Under the pieces are notes generated by a model. It was not told where the DNA came from. It saw only the letters and a list, made by a program, of their open reading frames with translations, and searched no databases. From Flavobacterium sp. (GTDB taxonomy: Bacteria; Bacteroidota; Bacteroidia; Flavobacteriales; Flavobacteriaceae): a stretch of DNA of 64,000 nt. A program made the position numbers and the translations under genes. Shown piece after piece: positions 1-9,091 of the stretch. Each line of letters begins with the position of its first letter. The first letter of the stretch is position 1. The stretch spans positions 1,975,871 to 2,039,870 of the forward strand of contig NZ_CP136574.1 of NCBI RefSeq assembly GCF_035195345.1. Direction: 5' to 3'.

Positions 1-3000
1 ATTAATTCTGTTACAGGTACTGTTTTAGGAGCAACACCTTCTCCTAATCCTAATGGATGTGCTGGAAATGACGATGATGATGTTTGGTTTCAATTTACGG
101 CTACGGAAGGAACACATAATATTACGCTTGTAAACGTTGCAGGAAGCACAACAGATTTGTATCATGTTGTATATTCTGGTTCATGTGGGGCGTTAACGCA
201 ATTGTACTGTAGTGATAATAATAGTAGTATAGCTACAAATTTAACTCCAGGTCAAACCTATTATATTAGAGTATATACTTTTACAGGAACTGCTGGTCAA
301 AATACTACTTTCACTATGTGTGTTGGTACTCCAGTAGATTGTTCTGACGCATCTGCATTTTGTGGAGAAACTGGTTTAGTTTACACGAATTCAGTAGGTG
401 TTCCAAGTTATGGTTCAATAGGTTGTTTAAGTACTTCTCCAAATCCATCATGGTATTTCATGCAAGTAAGTCAGACTGGAAATTTAAATTTCCAAATTTC
501 ACAAACTAATAATGCAACAGGTAATGGCATAGATGTAGATTATATTATTTGGGGACCTTTTACTCCAGCTGAATTTGCTGCATCATGTAATGATTTGCAT
601 GATTTTCCTGACGGAAATACTACTATACCAAATAATATAGCGTCTTGTAGTTATTCTTTTGTTTCTGTTGAAAATTTCACTATCAATAACGCTCAACTTA
701 ATGATATTTATATTGTGTTAATTACAAACTTTAGTAATCAACCAGGTACAGTTACATTTACGCAAACAAATTTAAACGGAACTGGAGCTGGTTCTACGAA
801 TTGTGATATTGTTTGTACTAATAACATAGGTACAAATCAAGTACTTTGTGCTGATTCTTATCAAATAGTTTCTACTAATACAACTGCTGATGCTTATCAA
901 TGGTTCTTTAATGGTGTTTTAATTCCTGGAGAAACACTAAGCACTTTGACGGTATATCAATCAGGAACATATAAATGTAGAATTACATGTGGAATTAATA
1001 CTATAGATGATGAAATTGTTGTTACACTTAATGATACAATTGTACCAACTTTTTCTACTCCTGGTGCAATCTGTTTAGGTGCTGCAAATATTCCATTGAG
1101 TACTACATCATTAAACGGAGTTACAGGACAATGGGCTTTAGCTGGAAATCCAGTTACGCAAATTAGTACCGCTACTGCAGGAACATTTTTATATGTGTTT
1201 ACTCCTACAGTTGCTACTTTCCCATGTTCACCAACTTTCGAAATGAATGTTGAAATAATAGCGACATGTACTTTTAATTCATTTGCAACAGCAGTATGGG
1301 TTGAAAACTGTACAAACACTGCTACCGATGGAGCTTTCTATAATGTAACGGGTGTAGGTACAGATTTAATAGGTGCTAGTGGAAATATATTCCCAAATAG
1401 TAATTTAGGAACATATGTTCAAAACTCAGGGAATCTTATCCTTAGAGGTGCTGAATTAAAATCTTTTAAAACACCTACTTCAAATGTTTGTAGTGCGAGA
1501 TTAAATTATAGAATTTATCAAGCAAGTACTGCTCCAGGTCCTTTTACAATTTTAAATTTACCATTTTTTGATAATTGTGTTGCAGGAAATTTTGCATCAG
1601 GAGGAACTTGTAATGCAGGAGATCAGAAATGGCAAGAAGTATTAGGTGATTCAGAATCGCCATTAGATTTAACTTTATTAGCTCCAGGAAATTATGTAGT
1701 TGAATTATATTTTGATTTAACTGGAGATAATAATAGTACTACAGATTGTGATGATACAATTTTAGTCAATAATGGTGGTGTAAATTATATTGCGAATTTT
1801 ACAATTCAAGCATCGCCAATTTTTACGTCTACAAATGAACAATGTGGTAGCTCTAATGCAACAATAACAGTCTCTGGATTTGTTCCTGGAACAACTTATT
1901 CAGTTACATATACTGATAATTCAGTTGTTGTTGGCCCAATAAATTATATTGCTAATTCAAATGGTCAAATCATTTTATCAGGTTTAAATACGGGAACGTA
2001 TGCTAATTTCAGCTTCCTAATTAATGGTTGTACTATTTTAGTTCCAACTCCAGTTGTCATTACAAATTTCTCTCCTTCAATTACTCAAGTTACTTCAAAT
2101 ACTGAAATTTGTGTTGGAGCGAATGCTGTATTTACAATTGAAGGTTCTCCAAATTTTAATGTAACTTATACAATAAATGGAGGAGTTCCTCAAACAACTA
2201 CATTAAATACAAGTGGATTGGCAACAGTCACTATTAATACACCAGCTGCAGGAAACGTTGTGATGCAATTAATTAATATTTTTAATACTTCATGTTCAAT
2301 ACCTGTTAGTAATTCATCATCTGTTTTAGTAAATGCTTTACCAACGGCTACTTTATCAGTAGTAGATACTAATATTTGTCTTGGAGTAGGTAATGCTGAG
2401 TTCATTATTACAGGGACACCTAATGCTTTAGTTTCTTACAATGTAAATGGTGGTGTACCAGAAACAATTACTATTGGTGCATTAGGAACTGTTACATTAT
2501 CGATGAACTTACCAACTTCAAATGTTACAGTAACATTAACGGGTGTAAATTTAGGGATTTGTAGTAATGTTATCAATGGTCAAACAGGAACAGTTGTTGT
2601 AACTTCTATTCCGGTTCCAGTTATAAACATAACTCAGAACCCTGTTTGTTCAAATCAAACAGCTGCATTCACAGTTACTTCTCCTGTTAATAATCAGTTG
2701 AATATTCCAACGAATTTATTCATTTCTGAGATAACTGATGCTCAATCAGGTTCTTTAACTTATGTTGAAATTTATAACGGAACAGGTGCTCCAATAGATT
2801 TAGCAAACTATAGATTGAAAATTTATACTTCTACAACTGGAGCCCCTGCTTGTAATTTATTATTAAGTGGTATTTTGGCTAACAATGATGTAGTTGTTGT
2901 TAAATTAAGTAATAGCCCTAATCAAGGGGGTATTGTTCCTGACTTAACTTTTACTACTTGTGCTGGGGTTAATAACAATGATAGTATTGTTTTAACAACT

Positions 3001-4788
3001 AGTACTGATGTTGAAGTTGATATTTGGGGAGTAAATGGTGTTGTTTTTACCCCAGCAGGTGGAGTTGGATACAATTATAGAAGAAATACTAATGCAGTAC
3101 TACCAACTATGACTTGGAATCCTGCTGATTGGCAAGTAATCGATTGGACAAATACTGCACCTAATTTACCTGATTATTCTAATGTTGGAATTTATACTCT
3201 ATATGTTTCAAATTATGAGTATACATTAAGTAATGGTGTTACATCTTCAACTCAATCTAGTGTTAATTTTAGTAATGTGGCTCCAGGAACATACTCCTTA
3301 GTTGCATTAGATTTAATGACAGGTTGTTCTTCTAGTCCATTGACATTCACAATTAATATACCGCTGCCAACTGAAACGCCAACAATCACATCAATTGCTG
3401 CAGATTGTTTATCAGATGGAAGTTCAATTATATCAAATTATAGTGCATCTAATACCTATGCATTTACACCAGCAGGTCCGACAGTAGGAGTTGCAGGGAT
3501 AATATCTGGCATGACAGTTGGAACAAGTTATACGGTAACAGCAACTAATAGTGGATGTACTTCATTAGCATCAGCGAGTTTTAGTAATGCTGCACAATTA
3601 CCACCACCATCAACACCAACAATCGCATCAATTACTGCAGATTGTTCTTCAGATGGAAGTTCAACTATATCAAATTATAACGCATCTAGCACCTATACAT
3701 TTTTACCAGTAGGCCCAACAGTAGGAGCAACAGGTTTAATATCAGGCATGACAGTTGGTACAAGTTATACAGTAACAGCAACAAATGGCGGATGTACTTC
3801 AGTAGCATCAGCAAGTTTTAGTAATGCTGCACAATTACCAACACCAGCAGTACCATCTATCACATCGGTTGCAGCTAGTTGTTCTGCTGCAGGAAGTTCA
3901 GCTATATCAAATTATAGCGCTTCTAATACCTATACATTTATACCAGCTGGACCAAATGTAGGGGCGTCAGGCGTAATATCAGGTATGACAGTTGGAACAA
4001 GTTACACGGTAACAGCAACAAATGGTAGTTGTACTTCAATTGCATCAGCAAGTTTTAGCAATGCTGCACAATTACCAACACCTGCAATACCAAATATTGT
4101 ATCGGTTGCAGCTAGTTGTTCATCAGATGGAAGTTCAACTATAACAAATTATAGTGCATCAAATACATACATATTTATACCGGTAGGTCCAACAGTAGGA
4201 GCGGCAGGCGTAATATCTGGCATGACAGTTGGAACAAGTTATACAGTAACAGCAACTAATGGTGGATGTACTTCATTAACATCAGCAAGTTTTAGCAATG
4301 GTGCACAATTATTATCGCCTTCTATATCAATCACTCATGGATGTAATGGAGTGAATTATGAATTAAATGTATCAGAAACTTTAAATGCGACATATCAATG
4401 GTTTAATAGTAATGGTGATTTATTAGGCTCAACTTCTACTATAGTTGTTACAAGTTCTGATACTTACGAAATTCAAGTTACTTTAAATGGTTGTATGACA
4501 AGCGATTTTGTAACAATTAACAATATATTTTGTTTAATTCCAAATGGTATTTCTCCTAATAACGATGGAGATAATGATATATGGGATTTATCTGGTTATG
4601 ATGTTAGCAAAGTTGAGATATTTAACAGATATGGTACTAAAGTTTATAGTAAATCAAATTATTCTAATGAATGGTATGGACAGTCTGATAGCGGAAATGA
4701 ATTACCAGATGGTACATACTATTATGTAATTGAATTTAATGGTTTACCTGCTAAAACAGGTTGGGTATATATTAATAGACAGCAATAA
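1..4788 (+). CDS. Giant T9SS cell-surface adhesin, type B sorting domain (5' partial)
   Basis: The reading frame is open from base 1, so the start and signal peptide lie outside the window; an in-frame TTG at 157 is not the start. About 1,595 residues are visible. They begin with a PPC-like beta-sandwich (DDDDVWFQFTA) and a second Cys-rich sandwich, followed by many Ig-like/SprB-like repeats. A lamin-tail-like domain (ISEITD, YVEIYNGTG, DLANYRLKIY) lies near 2700-3160. Four near-identical 79-residue repeats lie at 3382-4329. The end (4528-4785) is a gliding-motility-associated (CHU_C, type B) sorting domain with PNGISPNNDGDNDIW, VEIFNRYGTKVY and PDGTYYYVIEF. The family is exported by the type IX secretion system and serves in surface adhesion or gliding. 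The PorP/SprF-like gene directly downstream fits a cargo-partner arrangement like sprB-sprF. What it binds cannot be read from the sequence. Confidence 0.9.
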   Translation: MNSVTGTVLGATPSPNPNGCAGNDDDDVWFQFTATEGTHNITLVNVAGSTTDLYHVVYSGSCGALTQLYCSDNNSSIATNLTPGQTYYIRVYTFTGTAGQNTTFTMCVGTPVDCSDASAFCGETGLVYTNSVGVPSYGSIGCLSTSPNPSWYFMQVSQTGNLNFQISQTNNATGNGIDVDYIIWGPFTPAEFAASCNDLHDFPDGNTTIPNNIASCSYSFVSVENFTINNAQLNDIYIVLITNFSNQPGTVTFTQTNLNGTGAGSTNCDIVCTNNIGTNQVLCADSYQIVSTNTTADAYQWFFNGVLIPGETLSTLTVYQSGTYKCRITCGINTIDDEIVVTLNDTIVPTFSTPGAICLGAANIPLSTTSLNGVTGQWALAGNPVTQISTATAGTFLYVFTPTVATFPCSPTFEMNVEIIATCTFNSFATAVWVENCTNTATDGAFYNVTGVGTDLIGASGNIFPNSNLGTYVQNSGNLILRGAELKSFKTPTSNVCSARLNYRIYQASTAPGPFTILNLPFFDNCVAGNFASGGTCNAGDQKWQEVLGDSESPLDLTLLAPGNYVVELYFDLTGDNNSTTDCDDTILVNNGGVNYIANFTIQASPIFTSTNEQCGSSNATITVSGFVPGTTYSVTYTDNSVVVGPINYIANSNGQIILSGLNTGTYANFSFLINGCTILVPTPVVITNFSPSITQVTSNTEICVGANAVFTIEGSPNFNVTYTINGGVPQTTTLNTSGLATVTINTPAAGNVVMQLINIFNTSCSIPVSNSSSVLVNALPTATLSVVDTNICLGVGNAEFIITGTPNALVSYNVNGGVPETITIGALGTVTLSMNLPTSNVTVTLTGVNLGICSNVINGQTGTVVVTSIPVPVINITQNPVCSNQTAAFTVTSPVNNQLNIPTNLFISEITDAQSGSLTYVEIYNGTGAPIDLANYRLKIYTSTTGAPACNLLLSGILANNDVVVVKLSNSPNQGGIVPDLTFTTCAGVNNNDSIVLTTSTDVEVDIWGVNGVVFTPAGGVGYNYRRNTNAVLPTMTWNPADWQVIDWTNTAPNLPDYSNVGIYTLYVSNYEYTLSNGVTSSTQSSVNFSNVAPGTYSLVALDLMTGCSSSPLTFTINIPLPTETPTITSIAADCLSDGSSIISNYSASNTYAFTPAGPTVGVAGIISGMTVGTSYTVTATNSGCTSLASASFSNAAQLPPPSTPTIASITADCSSDGSSTISNYNASSTYTFLPVGPTVGATGLISGMTVGTSYTVTATNGGCTSVASASFSNAAQLPTPAVPSITSVAASCSAAGSSAISNYSASNTYTFIPAGPNVGASGVISGMTVGTSYTVTATNGSCTSIASASFSNAAQLPTPAIPNIVSVAASCSSDGSSTITNYSASNTYIFIPVGPTVGAAGVISGMTVGTSYTVTATNGGCTSLTSASFSNGAQLLSPSISITHGCNGVNYELNVSETLNATYQWFNSNGDLLGSTSTIVVTSSDTYEIQVTLNGCMTSDFVTINNIFCLIPNGISPNNDGDNDIWDLSGYDVSKVEIFNRYGTKVYSKSNYSNEWYGQSDSGNELPDGTYYYVIEFNGLPAKTGWVYINRQQ
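3382..4329 (+). repeat. Four tandem 237-bp (79-residue) repeats inside the adhesin
   Basis: Units start at 3382, 3619, 3856 and 4093 with an exact 237-base period. Each contains the protein motif ISGMTVGTSYTVTATN followed by a Cys and ASFSNAAQL. Copies differ at scattered positions, mainly in the first 25 residues. The array keeps frame, so unit number could change by recombination without breaking the gene. Confidence 0.95.
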
Positions 4789-4795
4789 TAAAAAA

Positions 4796-4817
4796 GGCTG
4801 TTACTTTGGTAGCAGCC
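4796..4817 (+). other. Intercistronic hairpin between adhesin and PorP/SprF gene
   Basis: GGCTGTTAC-TTTG-GTAGCAGCC forms a 9-bp stem with one G-U pair just after the adhesin stop. On the + strand it is followed by A-rich rather than T-rich sequence, so it is not a canonical terminator. It may be a transcript-stabilising or processing element. Confidence 0.4.
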
Positions 4818-4833
4818 ATAAAAAATAAGAATA

Positions 4834-5766
4834 ATGAAGAAACTATATTTAGTAGCTTTAGTTGTATTTTCTACTATAGTAGACTTACAAGCACAACAAG
4901 ACCCACATTATACACAATACATGTATAATATGAGTGTTATGAATCCGGCTTATGCGGGAAGTAAGGATAATTTATCGATGGGGTTATTATACCGAAAGCA
5001 GTGGATTGAGATAGAGGATGCACCTACTACGGGGACATTTTTCGGTCATGCTCCAGTTGGAAAGAATGTTGGTATGGGTCTTAGTTTTATATCAGACAAG
5101 ATTGGACCCGTTGAGGAGAACAATGTCTATGGAGATTTTTCGTACACATTAAATTTAGGAGGCGATCACAAGTTAGCCTTTGGATTAAAAGTGGGATTAA
5201 CGTTTCATAATGTAGGGTTGTATAGTGATATAAATCATACGTTACCACAGCCTAGTGATCCAGCTTTTAGTGAAGATATAAGCAACACCTATTTTAATTT
5301 AGGTTCAGGATTTTTCTATTATACGAACAAGTATTATTTAGGATTATCAGTTCCTAATATGTTAAAGTCAAAACATTTGGATATCCAACGAACAGGTGAG
5401 GAGTTAGAATTTGGTTCAGAGACATCGCATTACTTTTTAACAGGAGGGTATGTTTTTGATATTAATGATACGGTTAAGTTCAAGCCATTTTTTATGATGA
5501 AATCGGCTTTTGGAGCACCAACATCTTTAGATTTATCGGCTAATTTTTTATTCAATCAGAAATTTGAGGTAGGAGGAACGTATCGTTTAGAAGATAGTTT
5601 TGGAGCGATGATAAATTATGCAGTAACGCCATCAATTAAGATAGGTTACGCATATGATCATATCGTTTCGGATTTGAAAGTAACAACGCCATCTTCTCAC
5701 GAGTTAATATTGTTGTTTGATTTGAATTTTCCAAAGAAAGTATCAAGTTCACCAAGATTCTTCTAA
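4834..5766 (+). CDS. PorP/SprF family type IX secretion system membrane protein
   Basis: 310 residues with a signal peptide (cleavage near LQAQ|QDPHYTQY). The N-terminal hallmark DPHYTQYMYN...MNPAYAGS is typical of PorP/SprF proteins. The rest alternates as an outer-membrane beta-barrel and ends near a Phe (SSPRFF). SprF in Flavobacterium johnsoniae is needed for surface delivery of SprB, and type B sorting-domain cargo usually has a neighbouring PorP/SprF partner. This gene starts 45 bases after such a cargo and precedes an OmpA protein by 20 bases, so the three are probably one operon. Orthology to SprF itself cannot be decided, since the genome will carry several paralogs. Confidence 0.9.
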   Translation: MKKLYLVALVVFSTIVDLQAQQDPHYTQYMYNMSVMNPAYAGSKDNLSMGLLYRKQWIEIEDAPTTGTFFGHAPVGKNVGMGLSFISDKIGPVEENNVYGDFSYTLNLGGDHKLAFGLKVGLTFHNVGLYSDINHTLPQPSDPAFSEDISNTYFNLGSGFFYYTNKYYLGLSVPNMLKSKHLDIQRTGEELEFGSETSHYFLTGGYVFDINDTVKFKPFFMMKSAFGAPTSLDLSANFLFNQKFEVGGTYRLEDSFGAMINYAVTPSIKIGYAYDHIVSDLKVTTPSSHELILLFDLNFPKKVSSSPRFF

Positions 5767-5786
5767 CCTAAAGCGACCAAAGTACA

Positions 5787-7652
5787 ATGAGAAAATTATA
5801 TGTAACATTAAGTTTTGTGATGGTAAGTGGAATGCTTAGTGCACAAAACCAATATACCAAAACAGCAGATAAGTTATTCAATAGATATGAATATGTTGAT
5901 GCTGCAAAAGAATATTTAAAACTAGCAGAAGGCAGTAAAGCCGATAACTATGTTTACAAACAATTAGCAGAGAGTTATTACAATGTATTCAATACCAAAG
6001 AAGCAGTAAAATGGTATGCTAAAGTAGTAGAACAGAAGCAAGATGCGGAAACTTATTACAAATACGCTCAAATGCTAAAAGCCGAAGGAAACTTCAAGGA
6101 AGCTGATCAACAAATGCAACAGTTTGCACAATTGGCACCTAATGACCAAAGAGCTAAAGCATTTGTAAGTAAGCCAAATTATCTGCCAGAACTACAAGGA
6201 CAAACCAAATTATATGATATTGCCAAATCAGATGTAAGTAGTGATAAAACAGACTTTGGAGCTGTACTTACCAATGATAACAATGTATATTTTTCAAGTT
6301 CACGAAATACTTCGAGAAAAACTAGCGGATGGAACGAAGAGCCTTATTTGGATATCTACAGAGCTACGTATAATGCAAATGGTACTATAAGCGATGCAGT
6401 AGCGGTAGATAACATCAATACCAAATGGCACGATGGACCAGTGAGTATCACAAACGATGGTGCAACAATGTATTATGGCAGCGAGAGCTTTAATGAAAAG
6501 GAGTTTACAAAAGACAAACCAAAGAATGCTAAGTTTGGTAAGATATATCTATATAAAGCAACAAAACAAGGAGACAATTGGACAAACGGTAAACCATTAC
6601 CATTTAACAATAAAGCGTATGATGTAAGAAATCCAAGCATTAGCAAAGATGGAAAAACCTTATACTTTTCATCAAATATGACTGGCGGTTTTGGAGGTGA
6701 GGACATCTGGAAAGTATCTGTAAACGGAGACGAATATGGCACACCAGAAAACTTAGGTGCAAAAATAAATACGGAAGCCAATGAGAGTTTTCCATTTATA
6801 ACCGAAGACAATATTTTGTTTTTCTCTTCCAACGGAAAAACAGGTTTTGGTGGATTGGACGTCTTTAAGATGGATTTAAACAAAGGTACAGAAGCAATCA
6901 ATGTAGGAGAACCAGTAAACACATCAAAAGACGACTTTGCATTCACCTATAATACGACAAAGAAAGTAGGTTTCTTTTCGAGTAATAGAGACGGTAACGA
7001 CGATATCTTTAAGGCAGATCCAGTTTGTAATGTACAAGCATTAGTTAGAGTAAAAGATGCTAAAACAGGTAATGTTATTGAAGGCGCTACAGTTATGTTA
7101 GTGGATGAAAAACAAACAACAATTACAAATCAAACAACAACTTCTAATGGAGAAACATTAAGTGGTGTATTATGTAATACAGCTTACAGTGCACAAGTTT
7201 CAAAGCAAGGATATGAGAGTGGAGTATTTGAAGTAGCAAAAGCAGAGAATAATCAAGTTGTTGTAGAAGCCTTATTGACTCCAATTATGCCAATCATTAC
7301 AGAGAAAGAAGTGATATTACAGCCAATATACTTTGAGTACAACAAAAGCAATATAACAGCAGATGGAGCAGCAGAGTTGAATAAGTTGGTAATGGTAATG
7401 AATGAATATCCAAATATGGTCATCTTTGCCAAATCGCACACCGACAGCCGAGGAAGTGATAAGTACAATATGAATTTATCAGAGCGAAGAGCGAAAGCAA
7501 CAGTACAATACTTAATTAGTAAAGGCATTGCAAAAGAAAGAATCTCAGGACAAGGATTTGGAGAAAGTGAACCAAAAGTAGCTTGTAAATCATGTACAGA
7601 AGAAGAACACGCACAAAACAGAAGAAGTGAATTCTTAATTGTTAAGAAGTAA
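5787..7652 (+). CDS. OmpA family protein with TPR and WD40-like PD40 repeats
   Basis: 621 residues. A signal peptide ends near residue 19 (GMLSAQ). TPR-like helices occupy about 20-125 (the YVDAAKEYLKLAEG region). PD40/WD40-like beta-propeller segments follow at about 150-410 (repeated VYFSSSR, LYFSSNMTGGFGGEDIW, LFFSSNGKTGFGGLDVF). A carboxypeptidase-regulatory-like domain lies at about 415-500 and an OmpA peptidoglycan-binding domain at about 505-621. The peptidoglycan-contact Asp and Arg are kept in HTDSRGSDKYNMNLSERRA (about D553 and R568). The architecture matches PorE-type and SprF-associated proteins that tether outer-membrane complexes to the cell wall. It is the third gene of the adhesin-SprF cassette. 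Two late Cys in ACKSC may form a disulfide. Confidence 0.9.
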   Translation: MRKLYVTLSFVMVSGMLSAQNQYTKTADKLFNRYEYVDAAKEYLKLAEGSKADNYVYKQLAESYYNVFNTKEAVKWYAKVVEQKQDAETYYKYAQMLKAEGNFKEADQQMQQFAQLAPNDQRAKAFVSKPNYLPELQGQTKLYDIAKSDVSSDKTDFGAVLTNDNNVYFSSSRNTSRKTSGWNEEPYLDIYRATYNANGTISDAVAVDNINTKWHDGPVSITNDGATMYYGSESFNEKEFTKDKPKNAKFGKIYLYKATKQGDNWTNGKPLPFNNKAYDVRNPSISKDGKTLYFSSNMTGGFGGEDIWKVSVNGDEYGTPENLGAKINTEANESFPFITEDNILFFSSNGKTGFGGLDVFKMDLNKGTEAINVGEPVNTSKDDFAFTYNTTKKVGFFSSNRDGNDDIFKADPVCNVQALVRVKDAKTGNVIEGATVMLVDEKQTTITNQTTTSNGETLSGVLCNTAYSAQVSKQGYESGVFEVAKAENNQVVVEALLTPIMPIITEKEVILQPIYFEYNKSNITADGAAELNKLVMVMNEYPNMVIFAKSHTDSRGSDKYNMNLSERRAKATVQYLISKGIAKERISGQGFGESEPKVACKSCTEEEHAQNRRSEFLIVKK

Positions 7653-7673
7653 CTAATAGATATTTAAAAGAAA

Positions 7674-7700
7674 AAGTCCTCAATTTGAGGACTTTTTTTA
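7674..7700. terminator. Bidirectional terminator between OmpA gene and queD
   Basis: AAGTCCTCAA/TTGAGGACTT palindrome with a T run on the + strand and an A run upstream (a T run on the - strand). It sits between the convergent stops at 7652 and 7704 and probably ends both transcripts. Confidence 0.85.
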
Positions 7701-7703
7701 TGT

Positions 7704-8153
7704 TTAATTGTCTGAAGCATACCATTCTGCAAAGGATGTTTCGGTCTCTTGTAATCGAAGGGAATGTAAATTAATATTTTCTGGTAAAAGGTTTTTAATT
7801 TTATTTGAAAAATCTATAACCATATTTTCACTTGTTGGTTGGTAGTCAACCAATATAACATCATGCCCTCTTGATTTTAATTCATGTGCTAGTTCAATAT
7901 GAGGAGTATTTTTATTAAAAACTGTGGCATGATCGAATACATCTACAATTTGTTCTTTTACAATTTTCTTTAAGTCACCAAAATCAATTACCATCCCGTA
8001 CTTAACATTCGTTTTGTCAGTTATTGGTTTTCCAATTACTGTTACTGAAAGTTTGTAACTATGGCCATGAACATTTTTGCATTTTCCATCATATCCGTAT
8101 AACGCATGACCTGTTTCAAAGTTAAATTGCTTTGTAATTCTTATGTTTGACAT
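7704..8153 (-). CDS. queD: 6-carboxytetrahydropterin synthase (QueD/PTPS family)
   Basis: 149 residues. Zinc ligands are H16, H29 and H31 in GHALYGYDGKCKNVHGHSY, with catalytic C25 in the QueD spacing, the D74-H75 pair in VFDHATVFN, PTSEN around residues 106-110 and E136 in LRLQETETS. The family converts dihydroneopterin triphosphate to 6-carboxytetrahydropterin in queuosine/7-deazaguanine synthesis, in the cytosol. It is the last gene of a (-) run, 6 bases after the small membrane-protein gene. No other queuosine gene is in the window and no preQ1 riboswitch is visible. A true pterin synthase role is less likely given the Cys spacing. Confidence 0.88.
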   Translation of the reverse strand: MSNIRITKQFNFETGHALYGYDGKCKNVHGHSYKLSVTVIGKPITDKTNVKYGMVIDFGDLKKIVKEQIVDVFDHATVFNKNTPHIELAHELKSRGHDVILVDYQPTSENMVIDFSNKIKNLLPENINLHSLRLQETETSFAEWYASDN

Positions 8154-8159
8154 AATTTC

Positions 8160-8339
8160 TTATTTAGATTTTTGATCTTTTTTTTTAGCTCTGTAATATA
8201 AGGCATAAGCAATACCCACTAAGACTATAAAGGGTATAAATGAACCTATTAAAACACCTATTTGATATTGACCATTTGGTGCTGACTTTATTTTTTGTTC
8301 AACGTTTACTTGTTGAAGTAAGAGGATTAAACTTCTCAT
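8160..8339 (-). CDS. Small single-pass membrane protein, 59 residues
   Basis: Unrecognised. The frame encodes MRSLILLLQQVN...ending RAKKKDQKSK. It has a moderately hydrophobic N-terminus, a polar stretch (EQKIKSAPNG), one strong transmembrane helix at about residues 27-49 (IGVLIGSFIPFIVLVGIAYA) and a Lys-rich tail that should stay in the cytosol. The start ATG (8337-8339) overlaps the TGA stop of the upstream enoyl-CoA hydratase gene as ATGA, and the stop is 6 bases before queD, which suggests translational coupling and supports a real gene. Function cannot be inferred; small CcmD-like or accessory membrane subunits look similar. Confidence 0.65.
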   Translation of the reverse strand: MRSLILLLQQVNVEQKIKSAPNGQYQIGVLIGSFIPFIVLVGIAYALYYRAKKKDQKSK

Positions 8340-9085
8340 TTTTTAAATTTTTCTAATGCTTTTTTTGTGAAGTCAGATAATACTAATTTGCCTGAAATGG
8401 AGGCTCTTTCGTAAAGTAAAGTGTCCCAATTATCGGTTCCTTCCCATAGTACTTTTTTCATTTCATATAAGGCTTCTTCATTGTATGATGAAAGCTCTTT
8501 AGTGTATTCTTCAACTCTTACATCTAATTCGTCAATAGATTCAAATATTTCTGAAAAAAGTCCCTTTTCATGTGCCCATTTTGAAGTTTTCCAAGTAGTT
8601 GGGTTTAAAGTCATTTCGGACATAGCCGTTTTTCCAATTTTTCTTGATACTGCTGGTTCTATAACAAAGGGTCCAATACCAATAGCTATTTCTGAAAGTT
8701 TAATTTCACTTTTCATGCTTGCAAATGTATAATCGCAAGCCGCAGCTAAACCAACACCTCCACCTACTGCTTTGCCATGAACTCTTCCAATAATTAATTT
8801 TGGACACTTTCGCATTGCATTAATAACATTTGCAAATCCACAAAAAAAGAGGCTTCCTTCTTCATAATTACTTACCGAAAGTAATTCATCAAAAGAAGCT
8901 CCAGCACAAAAGGCTCCAGTTCCCTGACTCTTTAAAACAATTATTGATACATTATCATTCTTGCTTAAAGAATTAATTTCATGGGTTAATTTTTGTAATA
9001 ATGTACTAGGAAATGAATTACTTGATGGATGAAAAAACTGTAAAGTAGCTATTTTTTCGCTGATTATGGTTTCTATTGTTCCCAT
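8336..9085 (-). CDS. Enoyl-CoA hydratase/isomerase (crotonase) family protein
   Basis: About 249 residues from the ATG at 9085 (an upstream in-frame TTG at 9091 is less likely). Crotonase-fold oxyanion-hole motifs are visible: GAFCAGASFDEL and HGKAVGGGVGLAAACDY. After the latter come SEIAIGIGPFVIEPAVSRKIG and a helical C-terminus. The family acts on acyl-CoA thioesters in fatty-acid or branched-chain amino-acid breakdown (methylglutaconyl-CoA hydratase is one option); the exact substrate cannot be read. The Glu pair of classical hydratases is not obvious, so isomerase or other activity is possible. The gene lies between a secreted surface protein and a small membrane protein; its neighbours give no metabolic clue. 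Confidence 0.8.
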   Translation of the reverse strand: MGTIETIISEKIATLQFFHPSSNSFPSTLLQKLTHEINSLSKNDNVSIIVLKSQGTGAFCAGASFDELLSVSNYEEGSLFFCGFANVINAMRKCPKLIIGRVHGKAVGGGVGLAAACDYTFASMKSEIKLSEIAIGIGPFVIEPAVSRKIGKTAMSEMTLNPTTWKTSKWAHEKGLFSEIFESIDELDVRVEEYTKELSSYNEEALYEMKKVLWEGTDNWDTLLYERASISGKLVLSDFTKKALEKFKK

Positions 9086-9091
9086 TGCCAA

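Noticed and set aside
957..1319. 120-codon frame on the - strand inside the adhesin
   Set aside because: Lies wholly within the large + gene; it is a composition shadow of repeat-rich sequence without its own promoter or family.
3382..4329. CRISPR-like array
   Set aside because: Units are long, in frame and coding, without short spacers; no cas genes are in the window.
6473..6946. 157-codon frame on the - strand inside the OmpA-family gene
   Set aside because: Complete overlap with a well supported gene whose protein has clear domains; no independent signals.
7704..8160. preQ1 riboswitch for queD
   Set aside because: queD is internal in a run with a 6-base gap to the upstream gene; there is no room for a leader.
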